Assembly: GCF_030813635.1 (NCBI RefSeq)
Contig: NZ_JAUSUM010000002.1
Location: forward strand, 930,001-994,000
Origin: Salibacterium salarium
Lineage (GTDB): Bacteria; Bacillota; Bacilli; Bacillales; Marinococcaceae
Reading direction: 5' to 3'
Length of the DNA: 64,000 nucleotides
Shown here: positions 29,281 through 37,302 of the stretch, piece after piece
How positions within the stretch are numbered: position 1 is the stretch's first letter
Layout: every line of letters starts with the position of its first letter
Translations under genes and position numbers: made by a program
Notes under the pieces: model-generated
What the model saw: the letters and a program-made list of their open reading frames with translations, nothing else
What the model was told of the DNA's origin: nothing
Databases searched by the model: none

Positions 29281-30426
29281 CTAATATACAAGCAGAAATT
29301 TTTCAAACACTTCGTTGCCTAACAGTTTTCCGTTTTTTGTAAGATGAAGAGAGTCACCGGAGTCATAAAGCAACTCTCGTTCTAATAAGTCATGAATCAC
29401 TTCCGGAAAAATAGTGTAGTACGATGTTTGAAACTTGCTTTCAAACCTGTCTGCTCTCACACCTTCTTTCATTCTAAGACCCATAAACATTTCTTCTTCC
29501 ATCATTTCTGTCTTTGGTACCTCATGACTTTCTTTTACTGCTGATTCACCGTTTTCAATTGCCTTAATATAATGTGGAAGTGGACCGATGTTTGCATACC
29601 TTGTTCCATCTAAATAACCATGAGCTCCTGCACCGAACCCGTAATACTCGTTATTTTTCCAATATGTTTTATTGTGTTCACTATCCATCCCATATTTAGA
29701 GAAATTACTTATTTCGTAGGCGGTATACCCGGCATTGTGTAATCCTGAAACTAACACTTCATACATCTCTGCTTCCGTATCTTCAGGCAACGGTTGAATT
29801 TTACCCTGTCGATACCAATTATAAAACATAGTTTTTTCTTCGATTTTCAAAGAATATGCTGATATGTGTGGAATATCTAGTTCAAGTGTTTTCGAAATGG
29901 TATCTTTCCATATTTCCATCGTTTGTTCAGGTAACCCGAACATCAAATCAATCGAGATGTTTTCAAAGCCAACAGACTTTGCTAAATCTATAGTTTCGAC
30001 AGCTTCTTGGGCTGAATGTCCTCTACCTATCTTTTCTAATAACTTATCATTAAAACTTTGTACACCTATACTTAAACGATTAACACCAGCAGCGCGCATC
30101 ATTTTCAGTTTGTCACGATCCACTTCGCCGGGATTAACTTCAACGGTAAATTCCCGCACCTGTTCTGGATTCCTAACAAGTGTATTTACATCATCAAGTA
30201 CTTGTTTCAATTGCTGCTCATTTAACGCTGTCGGAGTACCTCCGCCTATATAGATTGTTTCAATCGAAGGTTTTTCATCCATCGATATCACACGTTTCAT
30301 TTCTTCATTCAATACCTCTACGTATTTATCCACTGGTTGATTTTTAATATAAAATTTATTGAAATCACAATAAAAACATATTTGTTCACAAAAAGGAATG
30401 TGGACATATATCGAGGAAGCCGCCAT
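29281..30426 (-). CDS. hemW: Radical-SAM haem chaperone HemW
   Basis: A HemN-like radical-SAM protein now regarded as a haem chaperone rather than an oxygen-independent coproporphyrinogen oxidase. The N-terminal cluster motif C13-x3-C17-x2-C20 (CEQICFYC) lacks the extra residues of true HemN. IYIGGGTPTAL and the C-terminal HemW domain follow. The 381 residues are normal. It lies 35 bases downstream of lepA and probably shares its promoter. Confidence 0.95.
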   Translation of the reverse strand: MAASSIYVHIPFCEQICFYCDFNKFYIKNQPVDKYVEVLNEEMKRVISMDEKPSIETIYIGGGTPTALNEQQLKQVLDDVNTLVRNPEQVREFTVEVNPGEVDRDKLKMMRAAGVNRLSIGVQSFNDKLLEKIGRGHSAQEAVETIDLAKSVGFENISIDLMFGLPEQTMEIWKDTISKTLELDIPHISAYSLKIEEKTMFYNWYRQGKIQPLPEDTEAEMYEVLVSGLHNAGYTAYEISNFSKYGMDSEHNKTYWKNNEYYGFGAGAHGYLDGTRYANIGPLPHYIKAIENGESAVKESHEVPKTEMMEEEMFMGLRMKEGVRADRFESKFQTSYYTIFPEVIHDLLERELLYDSGDSLHLTKNGKLLGNEVFEKFLLVY

Positions 30427-30461
30427 GTAATCACCTTCTTTTTGTCCTCCAGTTGGACGAA

Positions 30462-32285
30462 TTAATCCTCATCCATTCGAAGAACAGACATAAATGCTTC
30501 TTGTGGTACATCTACTTTTCCTACACTTTTCATACGCCGCTTACCTTCTTTTTGTTTTTCAAGGAGTTTTCTTTTTCTAGTAACGTCACCACCATAACAT
30601 TTTGACAACACGTTTTTACGCATCGCCTTTATGTTAGAACGAGCAATAACATTATTTCCAATTGTCGCTTGAACAGGTACTTCAAATTGCTGACGCGGGA
30701 TTAATTCTTTTAATTTATCAACAATCGATTTTCCACGCTCGTAAGCAAAATCTCTGTGCACAATCACAGACAGGGCGTCAACTATTTCTCCATTTAATAA
30801 AATATCCATCTTCACGAGGTTCGATTCTCTATACCCGATGAATTCATAATCAAACGAAGCATATCCTTTTGTATTAGATTTCAATTGATCAAAAAAGTCA
30901 TAAACAATCTCGGTTAAAGGTAAGTGATAAACGATGTTCACACGGTTTTCATCCATATACTGCATATCTATAAATTCCCCGCGTTTTTTCTGACAAATAT
31001 CCATAACAGCACCAACGAAATCGTTAGGAACCATTACCGTAGCTTTAACAAAAGGCTCTTCAACAGAGTCAACTTTCTGCTGATCGGGCATTTTCGATGG
31101 ATTGTCAATTTCAAGTACTTCTCCGTCTGTTAAATAAACATTATAAACAACGCTAGGTGCTGTTGTTATTAACCCGATGCCATACTCTCGTTCGATTCGT
31201 TCCTGTAATATTTCCATATGCAAAAGACCCAAAAAGCCGCAACGGAAACCGAAACCCAGTGCTTGAGAGGATTCAGCTTCATATTGAAGCGAACTGTCAT
31301 TCAATTCCAACCTTTCCAGAGCATCTCTTAAAGCGTTGTAATCATTAGAATCAATCGGGTGCATACCACAAAAGACCATCGGATTCATTGTCTTATAACC
31401 AGGCAGCGGCTTTTCAGCAGGCTTATTAGCATGTGTTATCGTATCACCGACTCTAGAATCACTAACATTTTTAATGGAGGCTATCATAAATCCGACATCA
31501 CCAACTGTTAATTCATCACAGACAACCGGTTTAGGAGTAAATACGCCAACTTCAGACACTTCAAACTCCTTACCTGTCTGCATCATTTGTATTTTTTCAC
31601 CAGGACGTATGGTTCCTTCTATCACCCTGATATAAGCAATCACACCTCTATATGTATCATAAATAGAATCAAAAATAAGAGCTTGCAACGGCTCTTCCGG
31701 ATTTCCAGATGGTGCTGGGATTTTTTCTACAATCTGTTTGAGAACTTCATCCGTTCCAAGTCCACTCTTGGCTGAAGCAAGTACAGCGTCAGACGCATCT
31801 ATCCCGATAACATCTTCAATTTCTTGTTTGATTTTTTCTGGCTCAGCACTTGGCAGGTCTACCTTATTAATGACAGGAATAATTTCCAAATCGTTATCAA
31901 CAGCTAGATAAACATTGGCTAACGTTTGTGCTTCAATTCCTTGTGAGGCATCTACAATAAGAAGAGCTCCTTCACAAGCCGCTAAACTTCGGGATACCTC
32001 GTATGAGAAATCGACGTGCCCCGGTGTGTCAATCAAATGAAATGTGTACTCCTCACCGTCCGTGTGAGTATATTTCAAATGAACAGAGTTTAACTTAATC
32101 GTAATACCTCGTTCTCTTTCTAAATCCATAGCATCCAACATTTGATCTTTCATTTCTCTTTCCGGTAAAGACCTTGTCGTTTCTAAGATTCTATCCGCAA
32201 GTGTCGACTTACCGTGATCAATATGAGCGATGATAGAGAAGTTTCTAATTTTCTTTTGTCTTGCGTCTCTTTGTTCATGATTCAT
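30462..32285 (-). CDS. lepA: Elongation factor 4 (LepA)
   Basis: A translational GTPase that can back-translocate ribosomes and aids 30S assembly or recovery under stress. The G1 loop lies in AHIDHGKST (20-28), followed by DTPGHVDF (G3) and NKVDLP (G4). The LepA-specific C-terminal domain ends with [20 protein letters not shown]. Length is 607 residues and GGAG lies nine bases from the ATG. It is the first gene of lepA-hemW, downstream of a good promoter. Confidence 0.97.
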   Translation of the reverse strand: MNHEQRDARQKKIRNFSIIAHIDHGKSTLADRILETTRSLPEREMKDQMLDAMDLERERGITIKLNSVHLKYTHTDGEEYTFHLIDTPGHVDFSYEVSRSLAACEGALLIVDASQGIEAQTLANVYLAVDNDLEIIPVINKVDLPSAEPEKIKQEIEDVIGIDASDAVLASAKSGLGTDEVLKQIVEKIPAPSGNPEEPLQALIFDSIYDTYRGVIAYIRVIEGTIRPGEKIQMMQTGKEFEVSEVGVFTPKPVVCDELTVGDVGFMIASIKNVSDSRVGDTITHANKPAEKPLPGYKTMNPMVFCGMHPIDSNDYNALRDALERLELNDSSLQYEAESSQALGFGFRCGFLGLLHMEILQERIEREYGIGLITTAPSVVYNVYLTDGEVLEIDNPSKMPDQQKVDSVEEPFVKATVMVPNDFVGAVMDICQKKRGEFIDMQYMDENRVNIVYHLPLTEIVYDFFDQLKSNTKGYASFDYEFIGYRESNLVKMDILLNGEIVDALSVIVHRDFAYERGKSIVDKLKELIPRQQFEVPVQATIGNNVIARSNIKAMRKNVLSKCYGGDVTRKRKLLEKQKEGKRRMKSVGKVDVPQEAFMSVLRMDED

Positions 32286-32360
32286 TATTTGATCACTCCT
32301 GATTAGAATAAACCATCGAAAACTTTCAATGATTTCCCCGTACTAAAAACACTAATTTTA

Positions 32361-32389
32361 ATTATACCAACGGGCGGCCGGCACTTCAA
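32361..32389 (-). promoter_or_regulatory. Promoter of lepA-hemW
   Basis: TTGAAG (32389-32384) and TATAAT (32366-32361) are separated by a GC-rich 17-bp spacer; the leader would be about 70 bases. Confidence 0.7.
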
Positions 32390-32405
32390 TAACAAGCATA
32401 CTAAT

Positions 32406-32684
32406 TCACGACGTGGATTCGAAGATGTCCAATGTATCACCTATATTAGAAAAAATATTAACGACGTCTTCTTGCTTCATTTGATCCTGACGCTTTAACA
32501 AATCCTTTGATAAATCAGTTTGTTCTTTTTCTGACTTTACTGTCTGCTGAGAGGTTTCAGTTTTTGAATCAACTAAAGTATCCATATCAATGTTCTGCCA
32601 ATGTATTTGAGAATACTGAAAACCGGTTATCATACCTCCCATAAATAAAATGCCTGCCACACAAATAACGGTCAGAAATTTCAT
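32406..32684 (-). CDS. yqxA: YqxA/DUF3679 family protein
   Basis: A 92-residue protein with one N-terminal membrane helix (about 2-22) and a charged outward or periplasm-like tail; the function is unknown. The ATG at 32684 follows GGGGAG and lies four bases after spoIIP, so the two are co-transcribed. YqxA follows spoIIP in other Bacillaceae, which supports the name; the sequence itself is weakly diagnostic. Confidence 0.8.
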   Translation of the reverse strand: MKFLTVICVAGILFMGGMITGFQYSQIHWQNIDMDTLVDSKTETSQQTVKSEKEQTDLSKDLLKRQDQMKQEDVVNIFSNIGDTLDIFESTS

Positions 32685-32688
32685 CGTT

Positions 32689-33843
32689 TTACTCCCCTTC
32701 CTCTTTGGATTCGAAATATTGTTCACTAATTACTTCTGCTAATTTATCTGCCGTACGGTATGTTTCATTTAATGAGTTTTCAACCCCGCCTACTTCGATA
32801 AGAATCGATTTCTCAGAAAGGTCTTGATTGTAGCGACCGTTTGCACCGACTCCACCTTTAGTAAGCACCCCTCTGCTTATTCCTGGGTATTTGTCATTTA
32901 ATCTATGGTGTAGATCTGTCGCCATTTCTAAATTCTTCTCATAATGAGGATTGTTTTCACCAATAACAAAATATGTTCTTGCAACCGTCTCTCCATTAAT
33001 TGTAGCTGTGGTGATATCTCGTGGCTGTGAATCCCTGTGTAAATCAAAAAATAATTCTAATTGATCGTTTTCTTCAATCGCTTCTTGCAGTACTGTTCTA
33101 GACACATCGTAGGATTGCGGAAATTCCCAACCCTTTTCATGGAGTCTTTTTTCAATATCTGTTTTATCTACTGTCGTTCCTATGCCTTGTTTTTCTAGCT
33201 GTTCTCCCAATCTTTGCCCTACCATCGTTATATTCACATCTGAATGAAAGGCGTTTTCTGTCCCTTCTTCTAATTCCGGTAAATATGATTCCCGACTATG
33301 AGAGTGAATAATATGGGCGATTGTCTCATTTGTTTGCGATTCATTGTCCACTTCTTGGTCAGAATCGTCCATAATCTCTAATCTATCAGCCGTTGCTTCT
33401 CTTTCTTCGAGCAAAACTTCTAAAGGAGGAGCTGATTCTATCGGCATATTTGTAAAATCCGCCCCATCACCAGCTACTACTATTTTTCCATCAAAAGATG
33501 CAAAACCCGGGATTTCTCGTCCCAGTAATGTTCTTGGTTCATGAAAATCTAATTTTGTTGCGAATTCAAACAACATGTTAGAAATTGATTCGGTTTCTAC
33601 ATCTAAGCCATTTATAAAATACCGATTTTCATAAGTGAACAACGAAATCAGCAATTCCTTTTGTACTTCTGAACTCCACGTATGTAATTGACGAGACGAA
33701 AATATACTTTCGTCTTCAGATGACGTTAACACTGCTATAATAAACATCACTAGTAAATAACCAGCCATGCCTGTCATTATTATCTTCCTAATGCTTGTAC
33801 GTTTTTTGGGTAAGCCTCTTCTTCCTTTGTTTTTATATACCAT
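32689..33843 (-). CDS. spoIIP: Stage II sporulation protein P
   Basis: A membrane-anchored amidase/endopeptidase that acts with SpoIID and SpoIIM to degrade septal peptidoglycan and drive engulfment. It has one N-terminal membrane helix (about 22-42), an extracytoplasmic stalk with an acidic low-complexity segment (about 150-175) and an Amidase_3-like zinc domain with HIIHSHSRESYLPE, FFDLHRDSQPR and the glutamate motif ILIEVGGVENSLNE. The ATG at 33843 follows AGGAGGG. It lies directly downstream of gpr as in B. subtilis. Confidence 0.95.
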   Translation of the reverse strand: MVYKNKGRRGLPKKRTSIRKIIMTGMAGYLLVMFIIAVLTSSEDESIFSSRQLHTWSSEVQKELLISLFTYENRYFINGLDVETESISNMLFEFATKLDFHEPRTLLGREIPGFASFDGKIVVAGDGADFTNMPIESAPPLEVLLEEREATADRLEIMDDSDQEVDNESQTNETIAHIIHSHSRESYLPELEEGTENAFHSDVNITMVGQRLGEQLEKQGIGTTVDKTDIEKRLHEKGWEFPQSYDVSRTVLQEAIEENDQLELFFDLHRDSQPRDITTATINGETVARTYFVIGENNPHYEKNLEMATDLHHRLNDKYPGISRGVLTKGGVGANGRYNQDLSEKSILIEVGGVENSLNETYRTADKLAEVISEQYFESKEEGE

Positions 33844-33860
33844 GGTTTTCCCTCCTGCCT

Positions 33861-33890
33861 CTAATCTATGAACGAAATATAATAGATTAG
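33861..33890. promoter_or_regulatory. Inverted repeat ahead of the spoIIP ribosome site
   Basis: CTAATCTAT and ATAGATTAG are perfect 9-bp arms around 12 bases, starting three bases beyond the AGGAGGG of spoIIP. It could be an operator or an mRNA 5' hairpin; no regulator is evident. Confidence 0.4.
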
Positions 33891-33913
33891 AACTGCAGAA
33901 AGTAATTTAAGAG

Positions 33914-33945
33914 AAAAGCCGTTCTCTAATGATGGAGAACGACTT
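33914..33945 (-). terminator. Terminator after gpr
   Basis: AAG-T-CGTTCTC / GAGAACG-G-CTT with a short loop is followed on the minus strand by TTTTCTCTT. It separates gpr from spoIIP. Confidence 0.7.
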
Positions 33946-33961
33946 AATCTGGCTTAATGGT

Positions 33962-35071
33962 TTATTTTGTATATGTCCCTGTACTTTCTTGTGAAATGCT
34001 TTCATGAAGGGCTGCATTTAGTCCTTCTGCAATTACATTTGCCATGTCTCTCATAAATACATCCACTTCTTTAGGGGTAACCATTAAATTATGACCCATT
34101 GGTGCGAGCACTTCCTGAATTAGCTGTCTTTTTTCCATTTCTTCCAATCCCCCTACCATGCCGAGCATAGCCTTGCGTTTCTCTTCATTAGGCATATCTT
34201 CTTCAGTTAGTTCCTTTTTTTCTCCAAAAACCATACCTGCTGGAGTTAAGGCTTTACTCGCAGAGTCTTTTGTGTCCATTTCCTTTCCTAAATGTTTTAA
34301 TATAAAGTCAATTGTATCGCTAGTAATCGAAACGGCATCAACTACAGTTGGAATACCAATAGCAATAACAGGAATACCAAGCGTTTCTTTACTTAATTCT
34401 TTTCGTTCATTTCCAACCCCTGATCCAGGATGAATCCCCGTATCCGACATTTGAATCGTTGTGTTCACCCGTTCGACAGACCGAGATGCTAACGCATCAA
34501 CCGCAATAATGAAATCAGGGTTTGTTTTGTCAATAATTGCCGAAATAATATCGCTCGTTTCTACCCCGGTCAACCCCATCACACCTGGTGAAAAGGCACT
34601 AACAGGGCGAAATCCTTCTTCCACTTGTTCTGGCGCTTCTTTAAAAAGATGTCTTGTAATAACTAGTTTATCTACTACCATAGGTCCTAGTGCATCGGGA
34701 GTCACATTCCAATTTCCCAATCCTGTTATTAAGCAGGAAGCATCTTTAGTTATACCAAGCTGTTTGATAAAGGCGGCAAACTCTTTAGCAAAAACATCTT
34801 CCACTGCTTGTTGCAGTTCTGTGTCTTGTTTACGAACACCTTGGGCTTCAAAGGTTAAATATTCTCCTGCTTTTTTACCTGTTTTTTCTGCACCCGCTTC
34901 ATCAATACGAACCTTTGTTATTTTTACTCCTCTTTCCTTTTTTTCATGGACACGTACTCCTGTACTTTTATCCTGTTGTTCATCACCCTGTATTTCTTTT
35001 TCTTCTAAAAGTTCTTTTTCTTCAATCGCCAAATCTGTACGGACAGAATATTTAGAGAGGTCTAACTCCAT
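33962..35071 (-). CDS. gpr: Spore germination protease GPR
   Basis: An aspartic-type protease of family A25, made in the forespore as a zymogen, that degrades small acid-soluble spore proteins at germination. The N-terminal propeptide region [15 protein letters not shown] contains the conserved SVRTDLA, which resembles both the autoprocessing site and the SASP cleavage site. Segments [18 protein letters not shown] and [11 protein letters not shown] contain the conserved active-site region. The 369 residues are normal. A sigma-F/sigma-G-like promoter lies upstream. Confidence 0.96.
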   Translation of the reverse strand: MELDLSKYSVRTDLAIEEKELLEEKEIQGDEQQDKSTGVRVHEKKERGVKITKVRIDEAGAEKTGKKAGEYLTFEAQGVRKQDTELQQAVEDVFAKEFAAFIKQLGITKDASCLITGLGNWNVTPDALGPMVVDKLVITRHLFKEAPEQVEEGFRPVSAFSPGVMGLTGVETSDIISAIIDKTNPDFIIAVDALASRSVERVNTTIQMSDTGIHPGSGVGNERKELSKETLGIPVIAIGIPTVVDAVSITSDTIDFILKHLGKEMDTKDSASKALTPAGMVFGEKKELTEEDMPNEEKRKAMLGMVGGLEEMEKRQLIQEVLAPMGHNLMVTPKEVDVFMRDMANVIAEGLNAALHESISQESTGTYTK

Positions 35072-35123
35072 AACAGCACCTACTTTCTATTCCTTTAAAG
35101 GCGTTCCTGGTAAGGTTTCTTCT

Positions 35124-35152
35124 TATTGTGTTACCTGATTTACTATTTATTC
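35124..35152 (-). promoter_or_regulatory. Candidate forespore (sigma-F/sigma-G) promoter of gpr
   Basis: GAATA (35152-35148) and CACAATA (35130-35124) lie 17 bp apart on the minus strand and resemble the forespore consensus. The site abuts the divergent rpsT -35. Confidence 0.5.
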
Positions 35153-35155
35153 GTC

Positions 35156-35184
35156 TTGCACGACATTTTGTTTTTTGATAGAAT
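35156..35184 (+). promoter_or_regulatory. Promoter of rpsT
   Basis: TTGCAC and TAGAAT are spaced by 17 bp; the start site would lie about 50 bases before the rpsT ATG. Confidence 0.7.
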
Positions 35185-35240
35185 CCTCTTGTGTTCTTAT
35201 CAACGGTTTATGGATGGAACAGAACAAGGAGGTGACAAAT

Positions 35241-35507
35241 ATGCCAAATATTAAATCAGCAAAAAAACGCGTAATCGTTAATGAACAAAAGCGCACAAAA
35301 CAGCACGCTTTTAAATCTGCGATGCGCTCGACTGTAAAGGAATTTAATAAAAAAGCCGACAACAACGATGTTGAGGGAGCGAAAGAACTTCTTCAGCTTG
35401 CTACGAAAAAAGTAGACAAAGCGGCTGATAAAAAAATGATTCACAAAAACACTGCTGCTAGAACGAAAGCTAAAATGCAGCAACGTTTTAATAAAATTGC
35501 TCAATAA
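35241..35507 (+). CDS. rpsT: Small ribosomal subunit protein bS20
   Basis: An 88-residue, lysine-rich 16S rRNA-binding protein of the 30S subunit. The ATG at 35241 (MPNIKSAKKRVIVNEQ) has a perfect AAGGAGGTGA upstream. The NKIAQ end and the HKNTAARTKAKMQQRF helix match the family. It is monocistronic, divergent from gpr, and ends in a strong terminator. Confidence 0.97.
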   Translation: MPNIKSAKKRVIVNEQKRTKQHAFKSAMRSTVKEFNKKADNNDVEGAKELLQLATKKVDKAADKKMIHKNTAARTKAKMQQRFNKIAQ

Positions 35508-35513
35508 ACAGAC

Positions 35514-35542
35514 AAAACGACTCTTGATGAGTCGTTTTTTTT
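35514..35542 (+). terminator. Terminator of rpsT
   Basis: AAAACGACTC-TTGAT-GAGTCGTTTT is followed by a run of T, seven bases after the stop. Confidence 0.92.
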
Positions 35543-35559
35543 AAAAGATAAGAATGTAT

Positions 35560-35667
35560 AAAATGTGGAGCTTTTGGTACGAAAGGAAGACTTCAGCAGG
35601 AGCGGAAGACGGGCGACTCCTGCGGAAAACGTCCCGTCTTCAACGGATGCGGGATGAAGCACATTTT
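35560..35667. repeat. Dispersed intergenic repeat with interleaved palindromes
   Basis: Outer arms AAAATGTG (35560-35567) and CACATTTT (35660-35667) enclose two interleaved inverted repeats in the order A-B-A'-B': GCAGGAG (35596-35602), AAGACGGG (35606-35613), CTCCTGC (35617-35623) and CCCGTCTT (35633-35640). Such an order favours a pseudoknot over a simple hairpin. The core GGGCGACTCCTGCGG is of a type seen between genes in many Bacillaceae. Related, diverged copies occur near 19050, 23840 and 25300. Confidence 0.65.
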
Positions 35668-35687
35668 AAAAAAAGGGCGGCTACACA

Positions 35688-35722
35688 AAGAACGGAATCT
35701 GTGGTTACCAGATTCCGTTCTT
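35688..35722 (-). terminator. Terminator of holA
   Basis: A perfect 14-bp stem (AAGAACGGAATCTG / CAGATTCCGTTCTT, 7-nt loop) lies 11 bases past the holA stop. The U-tract is poor, but the stem is strong. Confidence 0.7.
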
Positions 35723-35732
35723 CTTACAAATT

Positions 35733-36755
35733 CTATAGATTAGCTAATTTTACTATACTCAATTCTAATTGCAGAGATTTTCCGAATTTTCCTGTTTTCA
35801 CTTTGTAATCTGCTTCCGCTAATTCTTTCAGCACGTTTTTCAACATTAATTCATTGTATTTACTAGCTTGTCCTTCTGCTATTTTTACAGCATAAGGATG
35901 CAACTTTAGCTGTGAAGCAATTTTTTGACGAGAGTAACCCGTTTTCTTTAAATGGCTTACATGTAAAATAATTCGAAACTGCCTCGCTAGTAAAGCAAGG
36001 ATTTTTATCGGTTCTTCGTTTTGCTTCATTAAATCATAATATATTCGAAGCGCTTTTTCTGACCGCCCATTCACAACATGATCCACTAACTCAAACACGT
36101 TATCCTCAAGGGTTCTGGCAACTAATTTTTCCACAATCTCTTCGTTTATTTCCCCATCTTTCTCTATGTATAACGATAATTTCTCCATTTCAGAAGAAAG
36201 CATCATCATATCTTTCCCGGCTAGTTGTATGACTTTTTGTTTTGCATCATCTGTCATATTAAAGTTCGAATCGTGTACATACGTATGAAGCCATTGCATC
36301 ATGTTTTTTTCATCGAATGGATTCGCATCCAGAACTATACCTTGTTTTTTGAGCTTCTTTACTAATTTTTTTCGTTCATCGAGTTTTTCATGAGAGACCG
36401 TTACAATCATCACCGTCTCTTCCGGTGCATTATCTACATATTGTTCAAAATAACTTACATTGTGCTCTATTTTTTCTTTATCCTTCACACCGGTTAAAAA
36501 ATAACAATTTCTCATAAGAATCACTCTTTTCCCTCCAAAAAAGGGCAAAGTTTCTCCCTCTTCTACAGGTAATTCAACCGGAGTTTCTTTCATATCATAA
36601 ATGGAGTAATTAAAATCGCGTTCCTCTTCAGCCAGTGATGCCGAAACGATTTTTTCAATAACATTTTTTATTATATACTCTTCTGTTCCATATAATAAGT
36701 ACAAAGACGAGATTTTATGTTGATTTAATTCTTTTAAAAGCTGGGTATATTCCAT
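35733..36755 (-). CDS. holA: DNA polymerase III delta subunit
   Basis: The delta subunit of the clamp loader opens the beta sliding clamp. The N-terminal domain shows SSLYLLYGTEEYIIKN and LPFFGGKRVILMRNCYF, and the C-terminal collar domain follows. The 340 residues match YqeN of B. subtilis. It is divergent from yqzM and convergent with rpsT, which is the usual arrangement. Confidence 0.95.
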   Translation of the reverse strand: MEYTQLLKELNQHKISSLYLLYGTEEYIIKNVIEKIVSASLAEEERDFNYSIYDMKETPVELPVEEGETLPFFGGKRVILMRNCYFLTGVKDKEKIEHNVSYFEQYVDNAPEETVMIVTVSHEKLDERKKLVKKLKKQGIVLDANPFDEKNMMQWLHTYVHDSNFNMTDDAKQKVIQLAGKDMMMLSSEMEKLSLYIEKDGEINEEIVEKLVARTLEDNVFELVDHVVNGRSEKALRIYYDLMKQNEEPIKILALLARQFRIILHVSHLKKTGYSRQKIASQLKLHPYAVKIAEGQASKYNELMLKNVLKELAEADYKVKTGKFGKSLQLELSIVKLANL

Positions 36756-36833
36756 TTAAGTCGCACTCCAATACTGTAATCTCCTCTTTCTATCCTATCC
36801 CTGGTATTATTATTTCGCAACATTTAGAGAAAA

Positions 36834-36860
36834 GGAAAGTGCTGTGTAAAAGCACTTTCC
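36834..36860 (-). terminator. Hairpin upstream of holA, terminator-like on the minus strand
   Basis: A perfect 10-bp stem GGAAAGTGCT / AGCACTTTCC with a 7-base loop is followed on the minus strand by TTTTCTCT. No recognised gene ends here, so it suggests a short minus-strand transcript from the yqzM-holA gap. Confidence 0.45.
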
Positions 36861-36887
36861 ATTTATAATAAACGCTGATAAAAAGGC

Positions 36888-37001
36888 CTAGGATATCTTT
36901 TTATCAACGATATTCTTCTTCTCTCTTTTAGGATATCCTATGTTATCGGGGGTTATAGGTGACAACTGTTTACAGCTTGGGCAAAGTAATCCTTTCTCCA
37001 C
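36888..37001 (-). CDS. Possible 37-residue CxxC mini-protein
   Basis: A GTG-initiated frame encodes MEKGLLCPSCKQLSPITPDN followed by a basic tail ending in DKKIS. The CPSC knuckle resembles a half zinc ribbon. There is no strong ribosome site (only AGAGA a few bases upstream) and I do not recognise a family. The frame remains open further upstream across the divergent yqzM, which weakens the case. It lies in the 344-base gap between holA and yqzM and is followed by the hairpin at 36834-36860. The gap also holds TGATAAAAA/TTTTTATCA and TAGGATATC/GATATCCTA inverted repeats. Treat it as a candidate only. Confidence 0.25.
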   Translation of the reverse strand: MEKGLLCPSCKQLSPITPDNIGYPKREKKNIVDKKIS

Positions 37002-37099
37002 TATTCTCTGGCAGGTGCGATTTTTAATGGAAATATGGATTTTTTTGAATGGTTGTCCTATACTAGTAAGAGAAGCGTAATCGTAAGGGGGGAATATTG

Positions 37100-37237
37100 G
37101 TGAACCACTTTGAAAAAGACGTACAAAGCAAACGTAATGATTTCAACGATTCCGTTGTCGGTTTTGTTGTTCCTTTCATTTTCTTTACCCTGATTATGGT
37201 AATCGCCACTGTCATAGATGTTGCTGGCGGCTTCTAA
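37100..37237 (+). CDS. yqzM: Small membrane protein YqzM
   Basis: A 45-residue protein (VNHFEKDVQSKRNDFNDSVV at the start, read with Met) with one membrane helix over about 20-38. The segment FEKDVQSKRND matches the YqzM family, found between comEC and holA in Bacillus; its function is unknown. The GTG start is seven bases from AAGGGGGG. A strong terminator follows. It lies on the opposite strand to its neighbours and is missed if only long frames are considered. Confidence 0.88.
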   Translation: MNHFEKDVQSKRNDFNDSVVGFVVPFIFFTLIMVIATVIDVAGGF

Positions 37238-37250
37238 AAGGTGTGTAGAA

Positions 37251-37287
37251 AGGCTGTAACAAGTATTGGATTTGTTACAGCTTTTTT
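37251..37287 (+). terminator. Terminator of yqzM
   Basis: GCTGTAACAA / TTGTTACAGC (10-bp stem) is followed by TTTTTT. Confidence 0.9.
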
Positions 37288-37302
37288 GTATGCATACTTT
37301 TC

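Noticed and set aside
29864-30253. 129-codon plus-strand frame opposite hemW
   Set aside because: It lies entirely inside the conserved hemW coding region, without a ribosome site or family features.
34461-35138. 225-codon plus-strand open frame opposite gpr
   Set aside because: It is a mirror frame of the strongly conserved gpr gene; it has no ribosome site and low-complexity Ser-rich content typical of antisense frames.
35554-35808. 84-codon plus-strand frame after rpsT
   Set aside because: It runs through the dispersed repeat, the holA terminator hairpin and into the antisense of holA; its content is dictated by the repeat.
36888-37001. Calling the CPSC mini-frame a transposase or zinc-ribbon remnant
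   Set aside because: The similarity is limited to one CxxC pair in 37 residues; it is kept only as a low-confidence candidate.
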